The notes beneath the pieces were generated by a model. The model was not told the origin of the DNA. It was given only the letters and a program-made list of their open reading frames with translations, and did not search any database. Of a DNA stretch of 64,000 nucleotides, positions 40,064-51,636 are shown piece after piece. The translations under genes were made by a program, and so were the position numbers. Source of the DNA: SXVE01 sp036388895 (GTDB lineage Bacteria; Acidobacteriota; Blastocatellia; Pyrinomonadales; Pyrinomonadaceae); NCBI GenBank assembly GCA_036388895.1, contig DASVQY010000016.1, positions 4,030-68,029 of the forward strand, written 5' to 3'. Position 1 is the first letter of the stretch. The number at the start of each line of letters is the position of its first letter.

Positions 40064-41314
40064 ATGAACAAAGTTTTATTTTTAGGAAATAAGTTTATCA
40101 ATTTTTCATTGCTTGTATTTTTCTTTGCTGTCGAAGTTTGGACACAAGTTCCTTCGGTTTACGTGCCGCAGCAAGCTGATGCGCCCGAACCGGTCGAGGA
40201 CGACACCTGGTGGTATGTCACGCTTCTAGTTTTATTTGTCGGATTGGCGGGAGCGATTTACTGGTGGCACACGAGCAAAAAAGCGAGTAAATTCTCTTAT
40301 GGAAACAGTTCCAACAATCGTCCGAATCAAAGCAGGAACAAAACGAATTCCGACGCGCAAAATCTCGCGGATTCGTCCGACGTGGACAAGCAAATCGAAT
40401 GGTTAAGAAAAAACAGAGCGATCAGGGGTAAAAATAACAAAAATCCGAAGAGAGAAGGCGCAGCGGAAAGCGATAAGCCTTCAAACAGAACTTCCGCCGC
40501 GAGTCAAAATGCCGGGGCGGGCAATTTGAGCGGCAGAAGAGCTGGAGAAAGAATACCGGAGACGAAATACGAAGATTTACCAATTTATTCGTTTACGGAA
40601 ATAAAACCGACGAAAGAATATACAAAACTGCCGATTTCAAATGATTCGGCTTTAATGGACGCGATTGAAATTTCGCAGGACGAATTTGAAGAAGATGAAA
40701 AGGTGCGCGAAATCGCGCTGCGCGTGTTGGAATCATTCAAAACTCGCAATTCGGCGGAATGCCTCGGGCAGATGGCGCTGTATGATCTTTCATCAAATTT
40801 GCGTTCAAAAGCGGTTGCGTCTTTAGCCGACTTTGATCACGAATCGGTTTTTGAAGATATTCTGCTCGCCTGCGCCGATCCGACACGCGAAGTTCGCGCG
40901 TCGGCTGCTCGCGGTTTGTTTCGACTGAGTTTTGACCGCGCCGATGCCTGGACGAGAATCGCCGAATCGAGAGATGAGTTTCGAATGCGGCAGGCGGCGC
41001 AGGCGGCGGCGGAAGCGGGTTTAATCGAAAGAACGTTTGACCGTTTGGTACACACCGATAAAAAAATTGCTTACGAAGCTGTCACATTTACCGCTTTATT
41101 GATAAAAGCCGGCGAGTTTGAAAAAATATTCGAAGCTATTGACAAACATCGAGATCGGAAAGTGAAACTGGCGCTTCTGCATGTTTTGAAAATAGTCAAA
41201 GACGAAGCGACTTTGCCGAATTTATACGCCTTGCTCGAACAAAGCTGGGTTCCTTCGGAGATAAAAGAAAAAGCCGACGAGATAATTCGCAGTTTCGACC
41301 TCGTTCCTGCGTGA
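40064..41314 (+). CDS. Membrane protein with C-terminal HEAT repeats
   Basis: 416 residues from ATG 40064 (an earlier ATG at 39962 adds a basic stretch without a ribosome-binding site). Signal-type helix (about 8-25), short outside loop, second helix (about 50-68), a polar Asn/Ser/Lys linker, and from about residue 215 HEAT-type repeats (VRASAARGLFRLSFDRADAW and similar). HEAT domains bind proteins; role unknown. It lies upstream of uvrB, from which it is separated by a terminator-like hairpin. Confidence 0.7.
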   Translation: MNKVLFLGNKFINFSLLVFFFAVEVWTQVPSVYVPQQADAPEPVEDDTWWYVTLLVLFVGLAGAIYWWHTSKKASKFSYGNSSNNRPNQSRNKTNSDAQNLADSSDVDKQIEWLRKNRAIRGKNNKNPKREGAAESDKPSNRTSAASQNAGAGNLSGRRAGERIPETKYEDLPIYSFTEIKPTKEYTKLPISNDSALMDAIEISQDEFEEDEKVREIALRVLESFKTRNSAECLGQMALYDLSSNLRSKAVASLADFDHESVFEDILLACADPTREVRASAARGLFRLSFDRADAWTRIAESRDEFRMRQAAQAAAEAGLIERTFDRLVHTDKKIAYEAVTFTALLIKAGEFEKIFEAIDKHRDRKVKLALLHVLKIVKDEATLPNLYALLEQSWVPSEIKEKADEIIRSFDLVPA

Positions 41315-41343
41315 AACTGTATTTCAAGAATGACAAAACAGAG

Positions 41344-41384
41344 AGTTACGGAGTAAAATTATTATCAAACTTCGTAACTTTTTT
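41344..41384 (+). terminator. Terminator-like hairpin before uvrB
   Basis: AGTTACGGAGT at 41344-41354 pairs with ACTTCGTAACT at 41369-41379 (one G-T pair), then TTTTTT. It ends 18 bases before the uvrB ATG, so it may end the HEAT gene transcript or act as an attenuator; the spacing also fits the spacer-hairpin class. Confidence 0.65.
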
Positions 41385-41401
41385 AATTTTAAAGTCTTAA
41401 A

Positions 41402-43390
<1,989 letters not shown>

Positions 43391-43474
43391 GTTCGATTGG
43401 CTGCCTTTGTAGCGACAAATTTAACTTTTTTTCTTCCAATGTTCTGTATCTTACTTGCTGATTTGATTTTAAGA

Positions 43475-43492
43475 GTTAAAATAGTATCGATA
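43475..43492. repeat. 18-base direct repeat, copy 1, upstream of the Ser/Thr kinase
   Basis: GTTAAAATAGTATCGATA at 43475-43492 recurs as GTTAAAATAGCATCGGTA at 43707-43724 (16 of 18 identical), 214 bases apart. Each contains TAAAAT, a possible -10 element. The structured segment at 43522-43588 lies between the copies. Confidence 0.55.
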
Positions 43493-43521
43493 AATACGGA
43501 TGTCCACAGCCTATTTATCCT

Positions 43522-43595
43522 GCAGGGTTTTAGCTAGGGTAGAAGCCGGCTTGAAAAAGTCAGGGAAATCGTCCCAACTTGACCCTGCTTTTATT
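43522..43595 (+). ncRNA. Structured RNA-like element upstream of the Ser/Thr kinase
   Basis: GCAGGGT at 43522-43528 pairs with ACCCTGC at 43582-43588, closing a segment with a self-complementary AAGCCGGCTT (43552-43561 region) and a stem AAGT..GGG...CCC.ACTT, followed by TTTTATTTTTT. No riboswitch family recognised. It could be an elaborate terminator for uvrB or a cis-regulatory RNA. Confidence 0.35.
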
Positions 43596-43760
43596 TTTTA
43601 AAGAATCAGCAAAAAATTTCACCGGCGTTTCAAAAACGTTTTTATTTCCATTACCGAATCTCCGATTTTAACGCAAAAATAAGCCTATTAAAATTTGTTG
43701 TTATTTGTTAAAATAGCATCGGTATTACCTGCTGAATCACTTCAAATTCTCGCCGAACGA

Positions 43761-45371
43761 ATGGAAAACCAAATAATCAACAAGCGTTACCGAATTATCC
43801 AAAAAATCGGAACCGGAGGTTTCGGACATACTTATCTCGCCGAAGATCTGCATTTGCCGACCAAGCCGAGAGTCGTCGTCAAACATCTCAAACCGCAAAC
43901 GAACGATGAAGAAACGACGGCTTTGGCAAGCAGGCTTTTTCAACAGGAAGCCGAAATTTTATACCGTCTCGGCTGCCATCCGTTTATTCCGCAATTGCTC
44001 GCGCATTTTCCCGAAAACGGAGAATATTTTCTGGTTCAGGAATGTATCGAAGGTTATACGATTGCACAGGAGTTTGAAGCCGGAAAACGTTACAACGAAA
44101 AAGAAATCGTTCAACTATTAGGGCAAGTGCTGGAAATTCTTTCGTTCGTTCACGGACAAAAAGTGATTCATCGCGACGTAAAACCGGCAAATTTGATTCG
44201 GCGTCAATCGGACGGAAATATTTTTCTGATTGATTTCGGCGCGGTCAAACAAGTTAATGCATTTCCTTCAAACCAGAGTTCCCAGACATTTTCCACCGTA
44301 ACAATCGGCTCGCACGGTTATATGCCGATGGAACAGCTCGCCGGTAAACCGAATTTCAGCAGCGATTTATACGCTCTCGGTTTGGTCGCGATAGAAGCCT
44401 TGACCGGAATCAAGCCGACCGACCTTAAACAAAACCAGAACAACGGCGAGTACGTCTGGACTCATAAAGTCGCTCTTTCGCCTGAAATCGAACATTTTAT
44501 CTGCAAACTTACTAGATTCGATTTTCGGCAGAGATTTCATTCGGCAAGCGACGCGCTGGCGTCTCTGAATATGCAGGCGAATAAAATCGGTTTTTTTACA
44601 AACAAAAAGCAGATGCCGATTCAGCCGATAAATTCGTCGCAAATGGCGGCAAGCGCCGCTTTTCCGCTAAATTCGACATCAACTCAAAGCCGGGCGCCGC
44701 ATTTAAATACGGTAAATGATTCATTTATCGAACGAAACAACAATGAAAACATTCCGCCGACAATAATCGTTCCGTGCAGAGCGGAAATAGGATTTGCCGG
44801 TCAGCAAATTACTCTGCAGCCGATACCGACGATTCAGCAAGACCGGATTTTCGCGAATAATCATAGGCAAAGCAATTTTTCGGGAAAACTTTCCGATTAT
44901 AAATACGGGATAATTTTTTTCGTCTGTTTATTTTTTCTCGGCGGATTGGTTTTTTCGGTGAACAGTTTTATAAAAACTTATCAGCCGGAGTTGGTTTCCG
45001 AAAACAATTCATTGAAGAAAGATGAAAGAGAAGAGAAAAAAGCTGTAAAGAGCGAAAGAGCGGTAAGAGAAAAAGTTTCAAGCAATACGTGCGGCAGTTC
45101 CTACAGCCTTTTTGAAGAAGCCGAAAAACAAGCCGCCGAAGCGCAAAAACTCGAAGCAAGGGCGACAACGAAATTCGATTGGGAAGAAATCGGAAATAAA
45201 TACAAACGCGCCTCGGCTTTGCTCGCTTCGATTGATACGGCGAGTCCTGATTACTCAAAAGCGCGGGAAAAAATAGATCATTACAGACAAAAAGCCGAAT
45301 CAGCCTTTGAAAAAATCTCCACCGCGCGCGAAACGCCGACGCTCAGCAGCGGCTCGACGAACAATTACTGA
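43761..45371 (+). CDS. Cyanobacterial-style Ser/Thr protein kinase, membrane-anchored
   Basis: 536 residues from ATG 43761 (a TTG at 43695 would add 22). Kinase domain about 8-280: glycine loop GTGGFGHTYLAED, Lys in VVVKHLKP, catalytic VIHRDVKPANLI, metal motif LIDFGAVKQV. Then a polar linker, one membrane helix (about 395-417, IIFFVCLFFLGGLVFSV) and an extracytoplasmic coiled-coil-like tail rich in Glu, Lys and Ala. The kinase subtype (GTGGFGHTY) resembles cyanobacterial STKs. Targets unknown. Confidence 0.9.
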   Translation: MENQIINKRYRIIQKIGTGGFGHTYLAEDLHLPTKPRVVVKHLKPQTNDEETTALASRLFQQEAEILYRLGCHPFIPQLLAHFPENGEYFLVQECIEGYTIAQEFEAGKRYNEKEIVQLLGQVLEILSFVHGQKVIHRDVKPANLIRRQSDGNIFLIDFGAVKQVNAFPSNQSSQTFSTVTIGSHGYMPMEQLAGKPNFSSDLYALGLVAIEALTGIKPTDLKQNQNNGEYVWTHKVALSPEIEHFICKLTRFDFRQRFHSASDALASLNMQANKIGFFTNKKQMPIQPINSSQMAASAAFPLNSTSTQSRAPHLNTVNDSFIERNNNENIPPTIIVPCRAEIGFAGQQITLQPIPTIQQDRIFANNHRQSNFSGKLSDYKYGIIFFVCLFFLGGLVFSVNSFIKTYQPELVSENNSLKKDEREEKKAVKSERAVREKVSSNTCGSSYSLFEEAEKQAAEAQKLEARATTKFDWEEIGNKYKRASALLASIDTASPDYSKAREKIDHYRQKAESAFEKISTARETPTLSSGSTNNY

Positions 45372-45476
45372 CCTTAAAGAAATTTTCTGTTTAAAGTTAA
45401 CTGAATTTACTATTTATCTTATTAATTTCGCGCTTTTCGCTTTTTACTTTCCGCTTTATTGGTTTAAATTTGCAAT

Positions 45477-46991
45477 ATGCAAGTTAAAACCGCGCTCGAT
45501 GAACTGCAAAATTATTTGATTGACGCTAGCAATCTGCCCGGCGGGTATGCCGAAAAACTTTTCATTCCCGAAACGACTCAGCAAATCGCCGAAATTCTAA
45601 AACAAGCGAATGGAAACCGAGTGCCGTTAACAGTCTCCGGCGCGAGAACGGGAACGGTCGGCGGCGCGATTCCGTTCGGCGGCTTTTTGATTTCGCTGGA
45701 AAAGCTGAATCGAATAAAAGAAATCAATCGAGAAAAACTTTATGCGAGGGTCGGCAGCGGCGTTCTTTTAACCGATTTGCAAAAAGCGGTCGAAAGTGAA
45801 AATCTGTTTTACCCGCCGGATCCGACCGAGTGGAGTTGTCAAGTCGGCGGAACGGTAGCGACAAACGCTTCGGGCGCGCGCAGTTTCAAATACGGCGCGA
45901 CGCGGCGTTTCGTGCGGCGGCTCGAAATCGTTTTGCCCGACGGCGAAATTCTCGATTTGAAACGCGGCGAATTCGTTTCAAAAAACAATTTCATCGAAAT
46001 AGAAACGTCGAGCGGGAAAACGATAAAAATCAAACTGCCGACTTATCTTCAGCCGAACGTGCGAAAAAACGCGAGCGGTTACTTTTCCGGCGCGAGCATT
46101 GACGCCATAGATTTGTTTATCGGCAGCGAAGGCACGCTCGGAATCATCACTGAAATCGAACTCGCGCTGCTCACTAAACCCGAAGGCTTTTTGAGTGGAA
46201 TCGTCTTTTTTAAAGACGAAAAAGATTTGCTGGCATTCGTTGACGAAGCCCGCGAACTTTCATTCGGCAACAGGGAAATCGAAGATCAAAAACTGAAAAC
46301 CAAAAATCAAAACGCTATTGACGCGACTTTAATCGAGTATTTCGACGAGAATTCTTTGAAATTCATCGCCGAAAAATTTTCGCAGGTTCCTACAAACGCG
46401 AGGGGCGCGATTTTCTTTGAACAGGAAACGAGCGTCGAATCGGAAGACGAATTGTTCGAGCGCTGGAACGAGCTTTTGGAAAAACACAATGCCGATTTGG
46501 AATCATCGTGGTTTACGACGACCGAACAGGATTTGATAAAAATGCGCGAATTTCGCCACGCTTTGCCGGTTTCCGTAAACGAGCGAATCGTGCGCTACAA
46601 ACAAAGAAAAGTCGGGACGGATATGGCTGTACCCGATGAGCATTTCGCATCGTTCCTTCGTTTTTACAAACGAAAACTCGATGAAAGCGGGCTTGATTAC
46701 GTCATCTTCGGGCACATCGGCGACAATCATCTGCACGCGAACATTTTGCCGAAGAACGAATCCGAAGCGAAAAAAGCGAAACATCTCTACGGTCGTTTCA
46801 TCGCGCAGGCGATAATGCTCGGCGGTACGATTTCGGCGGAACACGGCATCGGAAAACTGAAAAGCAAGTATCTCAACGTGATGTTCGGCGAAAGATATTT
46901 AAACGAAATGGCGGAACTGAAACGGCAATTCGACCCGAACGGCGTTCTCAATCGCGGAAATATGTTTGACGCCAAATTTTTAGGAGTTTGA
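45477..46991 (+). CDS. FAD-linked oxidase, GlcD/D-lactate dehydrogenase type
   Basis: 504 residues. PCMH-type FAD domain (about 25-205) with VSGARTGTVGGAIPFGG and the PDPTE and VGGTVATNASGARS segments; C-terminal FAD-oxidase domain with VIFGHIGDNHLHANIL and EHGIGKLKSKYL, both conserved in glycolate oxidase and D-lactate dehydrogenase subunits. Substrate is a 2-hydroxy acid. Partner subunits GlcE/GlcF are not adjacent, so it may work alone. Overlapping start possibilities are minor; ATG 45477 matches the family N-terminus. Confidence 0.88.
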   Translation: MQVKTALDELQNYLIDASNLPGGYAEKLFIPETTQQIAEILKQANGNRVPLTVSGARTGTVGGAIPFGGFLISLEKLNRIKEINREKLYARVGSGVLLTDLQKAVESENLFYPPDPTEWSCQVGGTVATNASGARSFKYGATRRFVRRLEIVLPDGEILDLKRGEFVSKNNFIEIETSSGKTIKIKLPTYLQPNVRKNASGYFSGASIDAIDLFIGSEGTLGIITEIELALLTKPEGFLSGIVFFKDEKDLLAFVDEARELSFGNREIEDQKLKTKNQNAIDATLIEYFDENSLKFIAEKFSQVPTNARGAIFFEQETSVESEDELFERWNELLEKHNADLESSWFTTTEQDLIKMREFRHALPVSVNERIVRYKQRKVGTDMAVPDEHFASFLRFYKRKLDESGLDYVIFGHIGDNHLHANILPKNESEAKKAKHLYGRFIAQAIMLGGTISAEHGIGKLKSKYLNVMFGERYLNEMAELKRQFDPNGVLNRGNMFDAKFLGV

Positions 46992-47086
46992 TTTTAATTT
47001 ATCGTTATTAAACCCAGGTTTGCGGCAACGCCTTTTCACGGCTAAAATACTAATTTTACAAACCTTTTAAGGAAGCATCCGAAAAA

Positions 47087-47779
47087 ATGATCAAAGCGAT
47101 ACTTATGGATTTCAACGGCGTCATTATCAACGATGAGCCGCTGCAGATGAAGGCGTATCAGGAAATTTTGAAAACCGAAGGCATTGAGCTGACCGAAGAA
47201 CAATATTACGATTCTTTGGGTATGAACGACGCGGCTTTTGTCGAAGCCTCGTACGGGCGAGCCGGGAAAAAACCGGAAGCGAACAAAGTTTTGGAGATAA
47301 TGCAAGCGAAAACCAATCGCTGGCGTGATATCGTTGCAGACGAGCTGCCGATATTTCCCGGCGTCGAGGATTTTATCCGCAAAATGGAAAAGGACTTTAC
47401 GCTCGGAATCGTTTCGATGGCGCGGCGCGAGGAAATAGAATACGTTCTCGAACGGGCAAATCTCGCCGATTGTTTTTCCGTCGTCGTTTCCGCCGAAGAC
47501 ATCGAAACTTACAAACCCGACCCGCAATGTTATATCGAAGGATTCCGATTGATTGACTCGGCGCGTATGCAGCGCGGGCACAATCCGATGGTGCATAAGG
47601 ATTGTCTGGTCATCGAAGACACGCCGCCGGGCATTCTTGCGGGCAAACGCGCGGGATTGAAAACTTTAGGCGTAACAAATACGGTTGACGCGCGGGCTTT
47701 GCGCGAAGCCGGAGCCGATGCTGTGAGCAAAAATCTGGACGATTGGATGCCCGGCTCGATTCGCGGCGTTTTTGTTTAA
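47087..47779 (+). CDS. HAD-family hydrolase, beta-phosphoglucomutase-like
   Basis: 230 residues. Motif I reads LMDFNGVIIND: Asp8 nucleophile present, but the second acid (usually Asp at +2) is Asn10. Motif II GIVSMARREE, motif III with Lys in TYKPDPQCY, motif IV VIEDTPPGI. Cap domain at about 20-90. The Asn variant occurs in a subgroup of the family and may shift activity from phosphatase. AAGGAAG ribosome-binding site upstream. Followed by a spacer array and the repeat protein. Confidence 0.85.
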   Translation: MIKAILMDFNGVIINDEPLQMKAYQEILKTEGIELTEEQYYDSLGMNDAAFVEASYGRAGKKPEANKVLEIMQAKTNRWRDIVADELPIFPGVEDFIRKMEKDFTLGIVSMARREEIEYVLERANLADCFSVVVSAEDIETYKPDPQCYIEGFRLIDSARMQRGHNPMVHKDCLVIEDTPPGILAGKRAGLKTLGVTNTVDARALREAGADAVSKNLDDWMPGSIRGVFV

Positions 47780-47792
47780 TTAGAAGGAACAA

Positions 47793-47868
47793 TATAGCCA
47801 CAAAAAGGCATATAAAGCACAAAAAATAAAATCTGATTTTGTGTTTTTTGTTGCTTTTCGTGGCTATA
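47793..47868. repeat. Period-9 inverted array, HAD gene to repeat-protein spacer
   Basis: Outer arms TATAGCCAC at 47793-47801 and GTGGCTATA at 47860-47868. Inside, 9-base units such as CCACAAAAA, GGCATATAA, AGCACAAAA, and on the other strand CCACGAAAA, GCAACAAAA, AACACAAAA. The next start codon (47879) is 10 bases after the right arm. Confidence 0.85.
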
Positions 47869-47878
47869 AAACTAAAAT

Positions 47879-49378
47879 ATGGCGGAACATTTAATCACAA
47901 TCGAAGAAGCGCGGGAAAATCTTCTCGCGTGTGCCGCGTATCTGGCGGAAAACATTAAAAGCTCGGACGGACACGCCGAAGCGATGAAGCGCATCGTGCC
48001 TTTGTACGCGGCGAAAACGGAAGTTGATCTCGCCGCCGAATTTGCCAATACTGTTAACGACCCGTTCACACGCGATAAGCTTTTAACGATTGTCGCGGAG
48101 AAATGCGCCGCTTTGGACGACGACGAGTACGCTTTGCAGCTTACCGACGCTATCGAGGATGAAGGTATGCAGGCGCAGGCGCGCGAACGAATCGCTTTGC
48201 AGAAGTCGGCGAAAGGCGATTACGAAAAGGCAGCCGCAATAGCCGAAAACTTGGAACATCCCGAATATGCTTTCGCCGACATCGCCGTTCATCAGGCAGC
48301 CGCTGGTCAAGACGAAAATGCCGCGCAAACGATCTCTCAAATTGAGTACGAAAACGCCAAAGTTTCGGCTTTACGAACAATTGCCGTTAATAAATTAAGC
48401 AAGAATGAAAACGAAAAAGCCGTTGCGCTTCTCGACGAAGCAGCGGAAATCGCGAAAGAAATTGAACATCGTGAAGAAAAGATTCGCGCTTTGATCGAAA
48501 TCGGCAATCTTTTCGTCGAAGCGAAGCGAAACGACCGTGCCATCGAAACATTCGACCGTGCAAAGTCGAACGCCGAAAAACTAGAAAACGTGCACCGCGA
48601 CAATCTTCTGGCGAGCGTTGCTCTCGGTTTTTTGCGCGCCGGCAGTCTCGATTTAGCCGACCGAACCCTTGATGCCGTCGCCGACAAAACGCAGATTTCC
48701 GCGTGTCTCGCTGGATTCGCCAGAGAGTTTTGGAACAAAGACGAACGAAGCGAAGCGCTCGACACGCTCGAAGAAGCCTACGCCGTTTTGAAATCGCAGC
48801 GCGATTCGGAAACCAGAGACAGCCGCGCTAAATTTTCGCTTTTCTCTTCGATTGCCGTCGATTTCGCCCGTTTTGAAAAAGCGGAACGCGCGCTCGAAAT
48901 CGCACAGAACAATGCCGACGAAAGCGAGCGAGTTTCCGCTTTGACGCAGATCGCTCAAGTTTTCACGCAGCAGGGAAAAGACGATTTGGGGGCGCAGGCA
49001 ATCAACGCCATCGAAGAAGATTCGGCGCGAATGTTCGCGCTCATCGGCGTATCGGACGTGCAAAATCGGTCGGGGAAAAAGGATGAAGCCGTTCATTTCT
49101 TAAACGAAGCCGCGCATTTATCCGAAACCGTTCCTCAGCTCGCTTCGCGCTCGGTGGCTTATAACGAACTTGCCAGAAGATTTTTAGAATATGGCGAAAG
49201 CGAAAAAGCACGCGAAGCTGCACACGAAAACCTCGTAACCATTCCTCAGATACGTGATGAAAGTTTGCGCGTAACAGCTTTAGCTGATTTGTCGGAAATA
49301 TACGAATCAGGCAAATTCGATTTAAATGATGCGGAAAAAGAAATTTTGTTTACGATGATTCGGCGCGCCGAGTGGTAA
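47879..49378 (+). CDS. Cytosolic alpha-helical repeat protein
   Basis: 499 residues, no signal peptide, almost entirely helical. About a dozen repeats of 33-36 residues with patterns such as ARERIALQKSAKGDYEKAA, IAENLEHPEYAFADIAVHQAA and TLDAVADKTQISACLAGFA, resembling TPR/ankyrin-like solenoids that bind partner proteins. No enzyme motif. It follows the HAD gene after a period-9 array, so the two may be co-transcribed. Function unknown. Confidence 0.7.
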   Translation: MAEHLITIEEARENLLACAAYLAENIKSSDGHAEAMKRIVPLYAAKTEVDLAAEFANTVNDPFTRDKLLTIVAEKCAALDDDEYALQLTDAIEDEGMQAQARERIALQKSAKGDYEKAAAIAENLEHPEYAFADIAVHQAAAGQDENAAQTISQIEYENAKVSALRTIAVNKLSKNENEKAVALLDEAAEIAKEIEHREEKIRALIEIGNLFVEAKRNDRAIETFDRAKSNAEKLENVHRDNLLASVALGFLRAGSLDLADRTLDAVADKTQISACLAGFAREFWNKDERSEALDTLEEAYAVLKSQRDSETRDSRAKFSLFSSIAVDFARFEKAERALEIAQNNADESERVSALTQIAQVFTQQGKDDLGAQAINAIEEDSARMFALIGVSDVQNRSGKKDEAVHFLNEAAHLSETVPQLASRSVAYNELARRFLEYGESEKAREAAHENLVTIPQIRDESLRVTALADLSEIYESGKFDLNDAEKEILFTMIRRAEW

Positions 49379-49487
49379 AAGGCTTCAAAAGCGAGTGCAG
49401 ATGTTTCATGCAACAGTTTTTTCCGAAATTATATTAATGCGTTTCTGCCGGTGTTCCGTCTTATCTGAACTGGTAAACGCACCTTAT

Positions 49488-49531
49488 AAAAATAAAAAAG
49501 GTAGCTCAAACTGAGTTACCTTTTTTATTTT
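49488..49531. terminator. Bidirectional terminator between repeat-protein gene and pckG
   Basis: AAAATAAAAAAGGTAGCTC (ending at 49507) pairs with GAGTTACCTTTTTTATTTT at 49513-49531 (one G-T pair). T-runs flank both sides. It serves two convergent genes. Confidence 0.9.
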
Positions 49532-49552
49532 CCAGAGCTTTGTTTGTGACTT

Positions 49553-51511
49553 TTAAGCCGTTGGTGCGGCTGCCGTCGCTTCATTTTCCGTTTTGTCGGG
49601 CACAAGGCGTTCGGCTTCTTTTTGTCTGGTGTCATTAAACGGTTTTTCAGCCGGTTCGACACGCGGCGGAGCCAAGCCGAATTCGGGCGAGCGCCAGAGA
49701 TTTGATACTAAAAGTTCGCGAATGAACGCCATTTCTTTCGGCAGACGGTCGTAGAGTTTGAAGAACAAATCGTCGTGCGAAGCGATTTCCTTGATCCACA
49801 AATCGCGGTCAATGTTCATCACTCGTTCAAAATCTTCACGCGTGAACTCTTCCATTCCGCGCCAGTCCATATCTTCATAGCGCGGCATCCAGCCGAGCGG
49901 CGTTTCGATGCCGATTGATTTTCCGCGTGAGCGTTCGACGATCCACTTCAGCACGCGCATATTTTCGCCGAAACCAGCCCAGAGGAATTTACCGTTTTCG
50001 TCTTTACGGAACCAGTTGACCGAAAAGATGCGTGGCGGTTCGGGAATTTGCCGACCGAAATCGAGCCAGTGAGCGAAATAATCGCCCATGTGGTAACCTG
50101 CGAACGGCAGCATTGCGAACGGGTCGCGGCGAACTTCGCCGATGTTTCCGAATGCGGCGGCAGTCATTTCCGAACCCATCGTTGCCGCCATATAAACGCC
50201 GAACGCCCAATTAAATGACTGTTGGATGAGCGGAACGACGGAATTTCTTCTGCCGCCGAAGATGAAAGCGGAAACCGGAACACCTTTCGGATCGTCGAAC
50301 CGGTCATCAATAACCGGACATTGAATTGAAGGCGCGGTGAAACGAGCGTTCGGATGCGCGGCTTTCGTGCCCGATTCCGGCGTCCAATCGTTGCCTTGCC
50401 AGTCAATCGCGTGCGCGGGCGGCTCGCCGTCCATACCTTCCCACCAAACGTCGCCGTCGTCAGTCAAAGCGACATTTGTGAAAATCGTATTTTCCTTAAT
50501 GGTTTCCATCGCGTTCGGATTTGTCGCATAGTTCGTTCCCGGAGCGACGCCGAAAAATCCGGCTTCCGGGTTAATCGCGTGAAGCCGACCGGTTTCGTCA
50601 GGCTTGATCCAGGCGATGTCGTCGCCGACTGTTGTTACTTCCCAGCCTTCTTCCTGAAAAGGTTTAGGCGGAATGAGCATTGCGAAATTCGTTTTTCCGC
50701 AAGCCGATGGAAACGCCGCGCAGACATAATCTTTTTGTCCGTCCGGCGATTTTACTCCGACAATTAACATATGTTCGGCGAGCCAGCCTTGTTCACGTCC
50801 CAAGGTCGAAGCGATGCGCAGCGCCAGACATTTTTTACCCAAAAGCGCGTTTCCGCCGTAGCCGGAGCCATAAGACCAAATTAACCTTTCTTCCGGGAAA
50901 TGAACGATATATTTGTCTTTCGGGTCGGGCGAGCAAGCCCAAGCCACATCTTGCTGACCTTCTTCCAAAGGCATTCCGACCGAATGCAGACAATGGACGA
51001 ACTCTCCGTTGCCGAGCGCTTCGAGCGCTTTGTCGCCCATTCTGGTCATCAATTTCATATTGACGACGACGTACGGCGAATCTGAAAGCTGAACGCCGAA
51101 CTGCGAAATCGGCGATCCGATTGGTCCCATACAAAACGGAATGACGTACATCGTTCGTCCGCGCATCGAACCGTCGAAACGCGGCGACAGCGTCGCTTTC
51201 ATTTCGCGCGGATCCATCCAGTTATTGGTCGGACCGGCGTCGCCTTTGCTGAGCGAGCAGATGTATGTTCGATCTTCGACGCGCGCCACGTCCGACGGAT
51301 GCGAGCGAGCTAAAAAAGAATTCGGTCGTTTCTCGGGATTTAAACGGATAAAAGTTCCCGTCTGCACCATTTCTTCGCATAAACGGTCATACTCTTCCTG
51401 CGAACCGTTGCACCAGTAAACGGCGTCGGGTTTGCACAATTCAGCCATTTCCGTTACCCAGCGAATCAATTCCCGGTTTATCACGTTCGACGGAATGTTC
51501 AAATCAGTCAT
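49553..51511 (-). CDS. pckG: Phosphoenolpyruvate carboxykinase (GTP)
   Basis: Gluconeogenic enzyme converting oxaloacetate to PEP with GTP, 652 residues. Family hallmarks: FPSACGKTNFAML (GTP-type signature with P-loop), NWFRKDENGKFLWAGFGEN, EDMDWRGMEEF. The C-terminal extension of about 30 residues (VEPAEKPFNDTRQKE onward) is longer than in most homologues, with Ala/Glu-rich end. Single gene; no anaplerotic neighbours. Start at ATG 51511. Confidence 0.96.
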   Translation of the reverse strand: MTDLNIPSNVINRELIRWVTEMAELCKPDAVYWCNGSQEEYDRLCEEMVQTGTFIRLNPEKRPNSFLARSHPSDVARVEDRTYICSLSKGDAGPTNNWMDPREMKATLSPRFDGSMRGRTMYVIPFCMGPIGSPISQFGVQLSDSPYVVVNMKLMTRMGDKALEALGNGEFVHCLHSVGMPLEEGQQDVAWACSPDPKDKYIVHFPEERLIWSYGSGYGGNALLGKKCLALRIASTLGREQGWLAEHMLIVGVKSPDGQKDYVCAAFPSACGKTNFAMLIPPKPFQEEGWEVTTVGDDIAWIKPDETGRLHAINPEAGFFGVAPGTNYATNPNAMETIKENTIFTNVALTDDGDVWWEGMDGEPPAHAIDWQGNDWTPESGTKAAHPNARFTAPSIQCPVIDDRFDDPKGVPVSAFIFGGRRNSVVPLIQQSFNWAFGVYMAATMGSEMTAAAFGNIGEVRRDPFAMLPFAGYHMGDYFAHWLDFGRQIPEPPRIFSVNWFRKDENGKFLWAGFGENMRVLKWIVERSRGKSIGIETPLGWMPRYEDMDWRGMEEFTREDFERVMNIDRDLWIKEIASHDDLFFKLYDRLPKEMAFIRELLVSNLWRSPEFGLAPPRVEPAEKPFNDTRQKEAERLVPDKTENEATAAAPTA

Positions 51512-51576
51512 AAATTTGTTTCTCCAAAGTTATTTGATAATGATGTGTTAATTAAAGACTTTAAAATCAAAAATAA

Positions 51577-51597
51577 ACGAGCGATAACGACTCGTTT
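51577..51597 (-). terminator. Hairpin between EamA transporter and pckG
   Basis: AACGAG at 51577-51582 pairs with CTCGTT at 51592-51597, with an A/T-rich flank on both sides. It lies in the leader of pckG or beyond the end of a plus-strand transcript; modest stem, modest confidence. Confidence 0.4.
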
Positions 51598-51636
51598 TTG
51601 TATGTATTCGATAAGTTTATCACACTATAAGAAAAA

